Shown here: in pieces, positions 22,238-34,112 of the stretch
How positions within the stretch are numbered: the stretch's first letter is position 1
Layout: every line of letters starts with the position of its first letter
NCBI GenBank assembly: GCA_903813345.2
Contig: CAIIXF020000001.1
Location: forward strand, 40,021,366 to 40,085,365
Direction of reading: 5' to 3'
DNA length: 64,000 bases
DNA from: Owenia fusiformis
Lineage: Eukaryota; Annelida; Polychaeta; Sabellida; Oweniidae
Notes under the pieces: generated by a model
The model's database searches: none
What the model was told of the DNA's origin: nothing
What the model saw: the letters and a program-made list of their open reading frames with translations, nothing else
Position numbers and translations under genes: made by a program

Positions 22238-25200
22238 ATGCATCGATCAACACCATTTCAGTTTGTTTCAATTCTGGTGATCTATCTGGCATGGCATGTG
22301 AAACTTGGATGGGGGCAGAGTATCGAAAGTGAGTTTGATAATTGATTAATATAACTACGTACAATTCATTTTGCCAATATTCAGGAGATTGTCATAAAAC
22401 ATGGTCTGGCAGCCTTCAGAGGTAAGATGATAACTGATATAAAACATACATCCCGATCTCAAATGATTTAAGCCACGAAGCCTTCTTCTCCTCAATATGG
22501 AAGGAGTCATCCCCAAAATGTTTGAAAAGTAATCACTTTAAGGAAAATCATCTGAATTCGGACTTTGATTTCTATGGTCAAACTTAAGTTCATGGCCAGA
22601 ACAAGATGTTTTGGCCTTCGCTCCGACTATCAGAGATGGGGCCAAGGCAATGGTATATGTCTAATATGTAATCTCAATGTTAAGGGTACTATAATATCCC
22701 TACTTTGGTAGTTATAGGAATGTATTTTTTAATAATGGTATGGCAAACCTCAACCACCAAATCTCCTCTGTATATAAGATCCAAATAACATAGATACCGA
22801 AAGAACTTAAAGGTTCATTGGTAAATATATAAATCATAATATTGTAATATTCTGTTTTCAGCGTACAATGAATTCCTAGCAATGACCATGTCCGATATGT
22901 ACCCTTGTTCGGAATGCCATTTTGTGACCGGCTCCGAATGCTGTAGATTTACTCTTCGGGATTTCCCCACTGTCCTGTTGTTTGAGCAACAATGCCCTCC
23001 CTCATTGAAGGTAAATATATAAATCATAATATTGTAATATTCTGTTTTCAGCGTACAATGAATTCCTAGCAATGACCATGTCCGATATGTACCCTTGTTC
23101 GGAATGCCATTTTGTGACCGGCTCCGAATGCTGTAGATTTACTCTTCGGGATTTCCCCACTGTCCTGTTGTTTGAGCAACAATGCCCTCCCTCATTGGCA
23201 TGGAATGACCGACTCTGCAACTGTGACTGGCCTGAGAACGTACAGAAATGTGATCCACTTAAGGATTGCACTAGTGAGTGAAATACATGTATAGTAGCCG
23301 TGACATAAATGAATAAACACAGGGAGCACACGCGTCTCGAACTCGAAACCTCGTGGTTACGGCGCCCAATCGCCTAGCCTGAACGTGCCGGCGCTCAAGC
23401 CCTCTCGGCCAACTCGACAACCCCAAAAAGGTTGTTTTGTTAGTCGATCTGACTAGAGGCAGCTGAAGTTAACGTTCAGACACACCAGAGGCTGCTTTCA
23501 AGTTAGTTCATTGTAATTGGTTATAGGGATGAAAATTATGCAAATATTTCATACTATTGAGGTGAATACCTGTTCATATAATCATAAATTACACAATATT
23601 ATTGAAAAAAATATTCCAGGCAATTTGATTTATTACCAATATCAAACAAAAAGTGGCCCTGACTTGATGAGTGATGACAACATGCATAGCCGATGTCCAT
23701 GTAGGTTTGGGATATTCTCTGAAACTCTGATCCAGATCAAAATGCTGTGCACTTGTTCATCCGGGATTAATCATCAATCCTAACATTGTCTTATACTGCT
23801 GTTTCAGCACAAATAGCCCAGACGCCTCCCCCGTGCCCTGCTTTGAACTTGGCAAGTAAGAACCAATGTTTTATCTGATTTATTTTCTACATTAAATCAT
23901 GCTTCGAAAATAGTTGTTGTAAACTTTTGCTTATATGCGGCACATATATTTACAGAACAATGCTGCCTGGAAAATATCGGCCAGTGGTACACCAAGGTTA
24001 ATGACACTTCGTTTCGTTTTCAAAATGACACCATAGCTCAAATTTGTCCCCTGGACCAAATATTTGACATCGAAGACTGTTGCTGTGTTGATAGAGCCCC
24101 AAAAGGTAAGTGAAAAGAATATCAAAGCGGTAGTGAATAGTAATTAAAGACATTTTGACAATCAAGATTTTGACAATGTCTTGCATTTTCCATACGATAG
24201 ATATATGAAGTAAATGACAAACCACAAATGTAATTTGTAAAAAGTATACATAAAGACACTCTTTAATTCTGTTACCTTTGATAACACTTAAGTTGCAACT
24301 GGCACATCATGCAAGCATTGGCCATTTGATATCACAACCAACATCACTGACCAACTCCAGAACACCCTTGCAACAGACTTTCCTGACGAGGTCCATATGG
24401 TAGAAGGGAAATTCGGCGAAGGCCTCATGCTTCAACCTAATGAGAGAATATCAATCGCTGAATTTACGGGCAAAACACTTGGACATAAAGGTACTTTCAC
24501 AATAAAGGTGACTTTCTGACTTTGAAAGCATTTCATATTCGTTTGAACAAAATAAGATATAGAAACCCTCATGGTTGACCGATGAAACAAGGAAATGCCA
24601 GATACCAGTATCATTCACATATTTCATTTCTGTCGTGGGGAATACCCTTTGCACCTTTCACGAATATTCTCCGATCTCAAGATAGTGCTTATTTGGTTAT
24701 CTCTCCTTCCATATACACGTTGTGTTTCCCTTTTCTCGTTATGCTTTGAATTGCAGTCGTTGTATCCCTAATCCACACTCTGAAATCACGATACGATACT
24801 ATCTATTATCTTGTCATACGACATTTATCTGACATATTGATGTTGTCTGTTTAGGCCGTCAATTTTCCATTGGGTTCTGGGTGTACACCCAAGACGCTGA
24901 TACATCACCTACTATCATAATCAGCAATGGTGACGCCGATGTGAACCCGACACTCGCGTTCCTCAGCTTTGGTAACACCATATCTGGCGGGGTTGGAACG
25001 GCTGGCGAGACAAGGGATACCCCTACAGCTGACTACATATTCAGGGTAGGCTTTTAAAGAGGCTGAAACAGTTTTGCGAACCGTATAACATGTGGACCAA
25101 AACATTGACCAGATCTAAATACGATGACATGAAATGAACTATTAATTTAATTATTAATTTTACGAGCAAGTTCTTCTTGAAATATATCAATCAATATGTT

Positions 25201-25843
25201 TTAGCCGTATTAAATTTGTGATTTAGGTTTTGAGGAATGATGGGTGGCATTATGTGGCATTAGCCTATAGTGATCCATTCACTCGACTCTACGTGGACGA
25301 TGTTCGTCCGAAGTTTTCAGAAAGTGGAGGTTAGAACTGCATATCTTCCTTCAATTTTAAACAGGGTTTTAAATCAATTTTTGTAGTTTTGTCATGCCAA
25401 AAACAATTGTTTCACCTTGAATTGTAAATATGATTTGATTTTAGGAAATATCATGGCCAATCGATGTCAATTGAACATTGGTGGAAATAACAGACATCCC
25501 TTGGTCATCGATGAGGTACGTTCAGAAAAACTCTTATTTGATAAATAGTAGAGACTTTGTAATTAAATACTGTATTAATATACTGTCCCCATAACCATAA
25601 GTTTTTGGTTGGAAATATGACGTAGATCATGAAGGATCTACGGGTATCACTAGTTCAGTTCAAACCCATCCGGGCTACTACGCTATGACTTCGCATTTAA
25701 TATATTTCCCCTTGCGACCAGTCTTTCATTTGATATTGTTATTCTACTTTAAGTTGGTGATGTGTGACTTTGCCTGGACATCACGTCAGATTGTTGAGTT
25801 GAGAGAGGCTAATACCATTCCGTTTAGAGAAGACTGGCAATAA
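22238..25843 (+). CDS. Secreted LamG/cysteine-module protein A (387 aa)
   Basis: Nine exons: 22238-22328, 23052-23273, 23808-23855, 23956-24105, 24293-24490, 24855-25045, 25227-25329, 25445-25515, 25754-25843. Phases agree throughout and the total is a multiple of three. Residues 1-30 are the signal peptide (FVSILVIYLAWHV). Module 1 (~31-104) has GSECCRF, then CPPSLAWNDRLCNC and CDPLKDC. Module 2 (~121-170) has EQCCLENIGQWYTKVN, then CPLDQIFDIEDCCC. Residues ~171-387 form a LamG_3/concanavalin-A-like domain: CKHWPFD, RQFSIGFWVYT, GNTISGGV, DGWHYVALAY, LVMCDFAW. CC...CPxGxxW...CxC modules next to a LamG domain recall Pif/BMSP-type shell-matrix proteins, without their VWA domain. Role in an extracellular, perhaps chitin-associated, matrix is inferred. 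AATAAA lies at 25884. A duplicated partial exon sits in intron 1. Confidence 0.72.
22822..23197 (+). repeat. Perfect 189-bp tandem duplication creating a decoy exon in gene A
   Basis: 22822-23010 recurs at 23011-23197 with no difference that I can see until the copies part after CTCCCTCATTG. Each unit holds the 3' part of intron 1 (branch region, TTCTGTTTTCAG) and about 146 bp of exon 2. The first copy ends in AAG|GTAAAT, a usable donor. Its inclusion would shift the frame, because it enters after a phase-1 end and leaves at phase 0. Confidence 0.8.
23322..23419 (-). repeat. tRNA-like SINE head or tRNA pseudogene in intron of gene A
   Basis: Read on the minus strand it shows an A-box-like TGGCCGAGAGGGC (23399-23411) and a B-box-like GGTTTCGAGTTCGAGAC (23334-23350), spaced as in a Leu/Ser-type tRNA with a long variable arm. 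The acceptor stem does not pair well and no SINE body or A-rich tail was recognised. Confidence 0.45.
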
Positions 25844-26154
25844 TCGCCCATGCTTTAATCTGTAACAAAACTATAACTGCTAAAATAAACAAACGTTATA
25901 AGAAACAAAGCCGTGTATTTGTCACATAATGTCATTAGAATGACAGGCAATGATAAATCGTTCTTGTTTGGAAGCCTTAATAACAAGGTATTTTCAAGTT
26001 GGATATAGGGTTTTACTAAAGGAAGAGTTCGCGTAAGTTGATTATGTTATTATTATGCAACATTTTACAATTAGGTTTACAATAGTTTAATAAAACCTTA
26101 TAATTGATTAGTCTGCAAAATCAAATGTAATTTCGCTTCAGAAGTAGCGTCACA

Positions 26155-29100
26155 ATGTTAACGCCCGTGGTGTGGTTGGCGATATGTGTTGCTGCTCTGG
26201 AAGCTCAGACTCCGGCCCAAAGTAAGCAAATGTAAGCAAATTCAATCTTTAGTGAAACATTGAAGAAAAGATCGTGACTATTCATTATTTTTCAAATGTA
26301 AAATACCCAAATAGATCTAGTCTAACTGTAGATGTGTTAAATCCACTGATCGCTAACGTTACACTACAACACCTACGATGGCGTGGAACAATTTAAGTTT
26401 TGAGTTGATTTTAGTGGACTGATCACTGGCACATCAACAGATCAACCACTATCATAAATAGAGTTTTCATTAAATTCTCAGCGCCTCACCTTCGTTATAT
26501 TTCTAGGATACGAAGATATATTGGACGATCTACTGGTGGATTCTCCCGAGTGCCCTGGTAAGTAGAAGCATTAATAACAGTGCTTTGCAGATGGTTTCAA
26601 CATTACAGTTCAAAAACCCTTTTACATAAGTTTCTTACAATAGTAATGATTCCTGAATCGTGATGGAAGTGGTATAGCTTGATGTTTCGGTTCGAACCCC
26701 TTATGATATGTTGTGTTAGAACAATTTCTTGCGTTTTGTAATGCTCTATGGATTTTCCCATTTTTCATTTGTGTTTACGTACTATTCATCTATATCACAC
26801 TTTAGGTTGTCCTTATGAGACTGGTTCTGACTGTTGTCATTTCCAAGTGAAACGAGCAAGACCCGGACGCGCTATAGCAAGGCGTCAAGAGCAGAGGTGT
26901 CAAACTGGGCTTGCGTGGAACAATGACCTGTGCGAATGTTCTAATTCTGTGACTGGATGCGATCCTTTGCAATGTTCAGGTGAGTCATACGAATGATCAC
27001 ATTATCAACGATACTGAGCAGATACAGCTATAATATTAACCATTTGGACACGTTAAAATTTTTGCTAAACTTATATAACTTGGCTTACAACGAGTGTACA
27101 TGGTTTTAAAAAATCCCAACTGAAATAATTATATGATACAATGTATTTTTGTTCGGAACCAAACCTGTATGAAGAAAGGAATAATAACTCACAAAGAAGT
27201 TTCCGACTCATCTTTTGAGTCACTTGGTGTGCTATTCTTTTAGTACCCAAGTGCAATATTTAATTGTAAAATATTTTCAGCAAGTGAAAATGCATTTGTT
27301 CAGCCAACTGGATGTCCTGGTAGAGTAGGCGACGAACCACTGCAAGGAAGTGAGTACACTTTTACATTTACTTTTACTAATTTAAATTTTATCTAATGGA
27401 TACATATTATGTTGTATCAGATGCTGGCACAGTTTTGCCGGAAGTTTGCAAGAAGTAACTTTTGGCAATGCAGTATGTTAGAGTAACCTAGTAGGTGTAA
27501 GAAAATATAAGGTGATGGCCTTTAAAGTGGTAAAAACAATTTTCAGGGCCGAATTGGACTTCAATTCCTGCGATTTCAGGGGGTACTATAAGACTATTTC
27601 ATAACATAAAGGATATAGTTGCTATTGTTCTGTTTTCTACAGCACACATTACTAGTCTAAAGATGAATAATATCCTAAAGTTATAGGCCGATATCTGTAT
27701 AAGTCTCAGAAATATTGCAATTAATAGGAAAAAATATGCAATTTTAGTCATTTTTAAGTCTCACGTATCTTATATTTGTAGCTTCCAGCAAAAGATGGCA
27801 GCTTAAATAGCTCAAAATTGCTTTCTAAAAACTAATTCAAGCTTTGTTTGATATTGTAATACAATTATAATAATGATAATGTACAATTTATGATTTTTAA
27901 TATGACTTTATAGTACCATACCCATGGAAAGTGGGCGTGGTCAATGTTATCATTTTTGAGCATATAATTAAAAACTTATATTTATAGAAAGCAAATGAAT
28001 GCATTTTTAACATTTTCACTTGTTACTTGACATTGTGATTCATTCATTACTAAAATATAGGACTCTACATATTTTATATATACGTTTTCAATTTTGTACA
28101 ATGTATCATGATGAAATCTAATAGGCTGGTTCATTTTCAGTGTTCACTAACGCATGAAATGTAAGTCACAGTGTTTCCAAATTACCTTGGCAATGAGAAA
28201 GTACCACAAAGAATACATAATATGAGCAGTTTCAAGGTCCTAATACTAATACTTACCGATCTATCGGCGTTCAAAAATAGAGAAAGCTGTCGTGAGTGCA
28301 GTTTTAACTAACTTTGAACTGAAACTGCTGCTTAATGAATATTTTTCTCAACATCTGTGACTTTTTTAGACCCCAAACATAAGATACCAAGACATAATGC
28401 TACCAAGTTCTGATATTGGAAGTTTCAGAGCTCTAGATCAAATATTCACTTCTGCATGTAAAAAGGACAAAAAACCTGTCAGATATCGTGAAAAATATGA
28501 AAGATGCACTATTCAGAACAATTTATCTCTTAAATGTTACTTTTATTTGACATAATTTCTGATTCTGCCTCCAGTTAGTACCACCAATAATACATATGAG
28601 AAGACTTAACGTCATAGTAAGTGGAAGTACAGATCTATTGGCTTCTGAAAATGGGAAAAGCTGTAGCAAGTATGATTTTCACCAGTTTTTCATCTAAGAC
28701 TGCAACTTTCTGAATTTTCTTTTTACAAACTGCACAGTAAGACCAAAGACATTAAAGGAAACCTGGTCATTGTACCACCAATAATAGGTAAAAATAATAT
28801 TGGTAATATATACCAAGTGTTTACTTTAATTCCAAGGCATCTGAATTGTTAAATAAATGAAATCAGTACTTTATTGTATCTTGGGACAAAATACACTGTT
28901 TGAATGCTTAAGCTTGACATCACAGTATCAAGTGAAAGATACGTTGTTATATACAGCTATATCCCTTTAACTGACCTTACTCTTCAATTTGAAATATGCC
29001 TGGCCATTCTAAGAAAAATGTGACGGAGGGCAAAGAGGGTGCATGGTATAATTGGTAATTAAGCTCTTCTAGAGTTTAAAGCTCCCACAATTTTTAAAAA

Positions 29101-32100
29101 CGAAATGGAGAATAACATGTGAAAGTATAGGATGGACTAATTGTTCTAAGAAATTTTTTGAAAGTAACATTGCATGAAATATTTAAGCAAGAGATATGTT
29201 CCAAAATACTTTCAGGTAGAAATAAAGCTCCGTAATGTAAAAACAATGTATTCTCAGTATTCAATAATAACATTCTTTATAGGTTTTTTGGTCTTAAGCA
29301 TATCAGTGATTATCCCATGGTTGCAAGGATATAGATCGAATATCACATGAAGATATATTTGATATGTGGATCAAGTTATAATATTTTAGCAAAAAATTCA
29401 CAAACCATCGAATATCACTTTTAAACTATCGAATATCACGTCTTAAAAAGTGATATTCGTTGGTTTGAAAAGTGATATTCCATTTCTTTTTACATTTTTT
29501 AATTATTTTCAAAAATATTTTAAAAAGATTTCAACATTTTTTCACAATTTTTTTTCAATTATTTTTTCAAATTTTTTCTCGAATTATATTTTTCACATTT
29601 GTTTTACTGATGATGATTTCCCATGGGATAAATACATTTTTTTTCAAAAATATCAATTATATCCACTCATGGATACAAATATCTTCACTCACTCGCTGCG
29701 CTCACCCATGAAAATATCAATATCCACTCATGGATAAAAATGATATTTTTTCAAAACCATAGGATATTCCTATATTATATCAATCCGGATGCTGAAGTCA
29801 CTTAATAAATAATAACTAGATGTAACTCCTAGTAAGCACTTCAAGTTTCAGTTCTAAATAAAATACAGTTTGGTTAAAAAATTGTTAAGAATACATACAT
29901 TTTTTCACAATCACAATTTCACCATTTCTGACTGTATTTTGCATATTTTTAGGTGTCAATGGTTCAATGATTATTTGATATAACCTCCTGAAACTACTCT
30001 CATATATATTTGGTGGTACAGTGATATGGAATCCTGTCTTTTGGGGTCTCACGGAATTCTTGTTTTAGAGAAGAAAATCCTGAAAGCTGCAGTTTAATAT
30101 TATGAATTATAGGTGAAAATTGCACTTGCTACACTGCTTCTCCCATTTTTAGATGCTAATAAATCTGTAACTACACTTACTATGACCTTAAGTCTACTCA
30201 TATGTATTATTGGTATTACTAACTAGAGGCAGAATCAGAAATTATGGTAAATAAAAGTAAAATTTAAGAGATAAATTGTTCTGAATAGTGCATTTTTTCG
30301 CGATATCTGACTGCATTTTGTGTCTTTTGGGTCTTTTTAAGAGTCCATGCAGATATGAATACTTGATCTAGAGCTCTGAAATTTTCAATACCAGAATTTG
30401 GTAGCACTATGTCTTGATATCCCGTGTTTGGACTCTAACCAAATCACAGTTGTTGAGAAAAAAATTCATAAGTAGCAGTTTTAATTCAAAATTAGTTGAA
30501 ACGGCACTCAAGACAGCTTTCCTCATTTTTGAAAGCCGATAGATCGGCAAGCATTTACACCATGATCTTGAATCTGGGCATACATATTCTTAATGGCACT
30601 ATCTCATTGCCCAGATATTGTGGAAACATTGTGACTTATATTCCATGTGATAGTAAGCACTGAAAATGGACTTGTTGCATTGTGGCGGACCCCATACAAA
30701 ACAAACATAGGGGTAGGGGGGGGGGGTTAAACGTTGATCAGTTCTGCTATTTTTTGTGGCTATTGGTCATATAGTAGATCATTTTGTCAAAAGGTAAGGG
30801 TGATCCGAGAAAAAGTTTGTAAATTGAAACAGCCTATTAGATTTCATTATGATACATTGTACAAAATTGAAATTGTATATATAAAATATGTAGAGTCCTA
30901 TATTTTAATAATAAATGAATTACATTGTCAAGTAACAAGTGAAGATGTTTTATATGCATTGATTTGCTTTCTATCAATACAAGTTTTTAATTGTATGCTG
31001 CAAAATGATAACATTGACCACGCCCACTTTCCAGGGGTAGGGTACTATAAAGTCATATTAAAAATCATAAATAGTACATTATCATTATTATAATTGTATT
31101 ACAATATCAAACAAAGCTTGAATTAGTTTTTAGAAAACAATTTTGAGCTATTTAAGCTGCCATCTTTTGCTGGAAGCTACGAATATAAGATACTTGAGAC
31201 TTAAAAATGACTAAAATTGCGTATTTTTTCCTATTAATTGCAATATTTCTGAGACTAATACAGATATCGGCCTATAACTTTAGGATATTATTCATCTTTG
31301 GACAAGTAATGTGTGCTGTAGAAAGCAGAACAATAGCAACTATATCCTTTATGTTATGAAATAGTCTTATAGTACCCCCTGAAATCGCAGGAATTGAAGT
31401 CCAATTCGGCCGTGAAAATTGTTTTTACCACTTTAAAGGCCATCACCTTATATTTTCTTACACCTACTAGGTTACTCTAACATACTGCATTGCCAAAAGT
31501 TACTTCTCGCAAACTTCCGGCAAAACTGTGCCAGCATCTGATACATGTATTCTATGTCTTTAAATCATAATGTTGAAAGGCCACCTTTGGAGAGGTAAAT
31601 ACATCATGTAATTGTTATATGTAATCAAAATTGTTCATTCATTATTTAGATGAATGCTGCATCGAAGCCCTCTACCAGAAGTACACGCTAATCAACTTGA
31701 CCCACTATTATCTTAATGATGATACGAAAAGGCTAAACTGGTGTCCAGAAGGCCAGATGATGAATCTCAAAGAATGTGCTTGTGAATGGCCTTCGGGAGT
31801 TGGTAGGTCCCAATGTTTATGAAGCCAACTAAAACTAAACTAACTAATTATAAATTATTCCTTCGTGTATATGTATTCTAACATTTTTTCGTCTGTTATA
31901 CAGCACCGAAGCAGGCATCTTGTAGATACTGGCCTTTTGAGAAAGAGACAGGCACACGCGACATCTACCAACGCACATATCGAGTAAACCGTGGAGTTGT
32001 GATCAGTGAAGGACACAACACCAAAAATGGTCTGTTAGTCCGTAAGAAGAGAGCATTAAACCTCCATTTCTCTATTAGAGGAGGTTCATTCAGCATTGCA

Positions 32101-33445
32101 TTTTGGGTAAAAACATTTGCAAATATGACTGATGGGGGCACTTTCATTCTAAACAATGGAGGAAAGACCACACAACCTACTGTGGCATTCGTCTTAAATG
32201 GTAATACAATTTCTGGGGGAATTCGAACAGAAACAGAAAATAACACACCAAACCCAACTGCTGACCACTTGTTCCAGGTATGGGCATTTCATTATCGCAA
32301 CGTCGATTAAACGAGAATGAATATCATTAGAGATTTTGATCCTACGTCTATGTTCATACTGACCCTGATTTAAAATAATTATATAACCAAAATATAAAGA
32401 AAATGAGTTTAATTAGGTTATTAAATTATACCAACGTCAAAAGTAGAGGACCACACTTTGCTTATTTACATTTTTAAATGGTCAGTGTTTGACATTAAAT
32501 GTACACTTGTATTCATTCAATTTTGTATTTATTTCATATGTAGCCGCTCAATGGAGATGGGTGGCACTTTGTGGCATTCATTTACGAAGACCCACAATCG
32601 ACACTCTACACAGACACCTCTAAGAATTCTGTGACTCAAGGTGGCGGTGAGTCGTCACTCTATGCTGCTACAAAAAAAACTTCAATTGTTAAACCCTTTC
32701 AAATATGTTTTCCAATATGTAATTCTGAAAAACGTCTGTCGTACGTGTAATAATTGAGCGTTGATTATCTATCAAATTACCTTTTGACAAATTGCCCAAT
32801 GGCGCTCCTATACTTTGAAACATGGCGGCCATTCCATACGTGTTGTTCTTGAAAAATAATGGTTCAAAAAACACATGTTTTTCATTTTATAAGACGTTCG
32901 ATGGGTTTTGTTAGGCACTTGGTGTTGCTGTGATCAGTTTATAATTAATGTGTTGGCATGCTTAAATCCTTCGACAATATTGCTCTGAGATTCATTCTTT
33001 TTCTTATAAAACACTCGACGAAAATGCAAATATGGCGCCCTATAAATTTACTCAAGTATTAACGGTGTTTATTCTTTGATTTTACATTTTAGAAAAATCT
33101 GTATTTTGAGTCATCCTATACGTTATTTTTGTAATGTTATAGGTGAGATTGCACGAAACAGTTGCATAATGCAGATTGGTGGAACCAAGAAACAGCGACT
33201 TTTTATAGATGAGGTATGTACACTTCAACCTCGTTAAAAGTGCCAAATCACAAGATGACATATGTGAATATGTATACAAATACGATTGCTCATGTTTAAA
33301 AAAAAACAAATAAACAAATTGTAATGGCTGTAATTTGAATTTGTGATTTTTACAGTTGGTCATCTGTGACTTTGCGTTCACAGAGCTTCAAGTGACTGAT
33401 TTAAGAGGGACGGGAGAAGTTCCAGATAGAATGCCAGGACAGTAG
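26155..33445 (+). CDS. Secreted LamG/cysteine-module protein B (383 aa)
   Basis: Nine exons: 26155-26221, 26507-26557, 26806-26979, 27281-27349, 31650-31802, 31904-32277, 32544-32646, 33143-33213, 33356-33445; the sum is in frame. Signal peptide MLTPVVWLAICVAALEA. Module 1 (~40-97): ETGSDCCHFQVKRA, then CQTGLAWNNDLCEC and GCDPLQC. Module 2 (~121-171): NECCIEALYQKYTLIN, then CPEGQMMNLKECAC. LamG-like domain (~172-383): CRYWPFEKETGTRDIYQ, GSFSIAFWVKT, GNTISGGI, DGWHFVAFIYEDPQ, LFIDELVICDFAF. The last three exon lengths (103, 71, 90 nt) equal those of gene A. The fourth intron is swollen to 4.3 kb by a 4.1-kb palindrome. ATTAAA at 33488 is a likely poly(A) signal. Likely an extracellular matrix or lectin-like protein; ligand unknown. 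Confidence 0.75.
27413..31545. mobile_element. 4.1-kb palindromic element in intron 4 of gene B
   Basis: The outer ends TGTATCAGATGCTGG / CCAGCATCTGATACA are exact complements. The arms (about 27413-28770 and 29940-31545) stay closely alike over more than 1.2 kb; the outer ~300 bp differ at only a few sites. The outer arms hold no long ORF. The central ~1 kb (29.0-29.9 kb) is unpaired and contains a nested hairpin-rich piece with GATATTCGATGG-type words and CACTCGCTGCGCTCACCC (about 29314-29765). No transposase, capsid or polymerase frame was seen and the target duplication is unclear. It looks like a foldback-type non-autonomous element. Confidence 0.7.
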
Positions 33446-33493
33446 AAAGAATCGGAATCACTATACAATGTTGAAGTACATTACAATATTAAA

Positions 33494-34112
33494 ACATTAA
33501 ACTCACCATTAAATTCATATTCGCTGTGTTTTGTGCCAGATAACTTAAATAAGGAAGATACTGCTTTTTTGTTTTGTGCTAATAACCAAGTCTTATTAGC
33601 TTCCTAGGAAAATCGATAAAATCTAAGGTGTCCATTTTGGATTTATCGTTCCAAAATCTTCCAATATTCTGTTTATGAAGATCTCAAAAATTGGGACATA
33701 CATGTAGTGTAAACTTGTTTTCTTTTTTTTGAATTCCAAACAATTTAGAAATTTCACTGTTGCAACGAGGCAACATTGTAGGTTAGAATATCCCCAAACA
33801 AATAAATCCAATACAGAGAGCAACTTCTGATCTGATTTAAAAAAGTTTTAATGCAGTTTTGGCGTATCCCAGTGGAAGGGGAATGTGGATTTTGTGTGGA
33901 TTTCAAACGTCTGGAGGGAATGTACATACGTTAAGAGAAAAAATCATTGTTGTATGTTGAACATCGTAAGCAGCAATTGCGTTTTATATCAGGTTTATAG
34001 TTTGTGACATTAATGATGACAAGAAACAAGGAGAAATAGAAAGTAATAATCGACTTGAATATACATGGGTTTGGAAATATGGAATAAAGTGGTAGAATAA
34101 ACAAACACCACA
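33494..34112. other. Spacer between LamG genes B and C
   Basis: AT-rich spacer of about 0.6 kb. No exon, repeat family or clear core promoter was recognised. Confidence 0.3.

Noticed and set aside
29450-29737. Phe-rich 95-aa frame
   Set aside because: Low-complexity T-rich sequence in the centre of the palindrome.
30721-31093. 119-aa plus frame
   Set aside because: Lies within the right arm of the 4.1-kb palindrome; no motif and no equivalent frame in the left arm.
27413-31545. Possibility that the 4.1-kb palindrome is a Polinton or other virus-like element
   Set aside because: No polymerase, integrase or capsid frame is visible and the arms are far longer than usual Polinton termini for this length.
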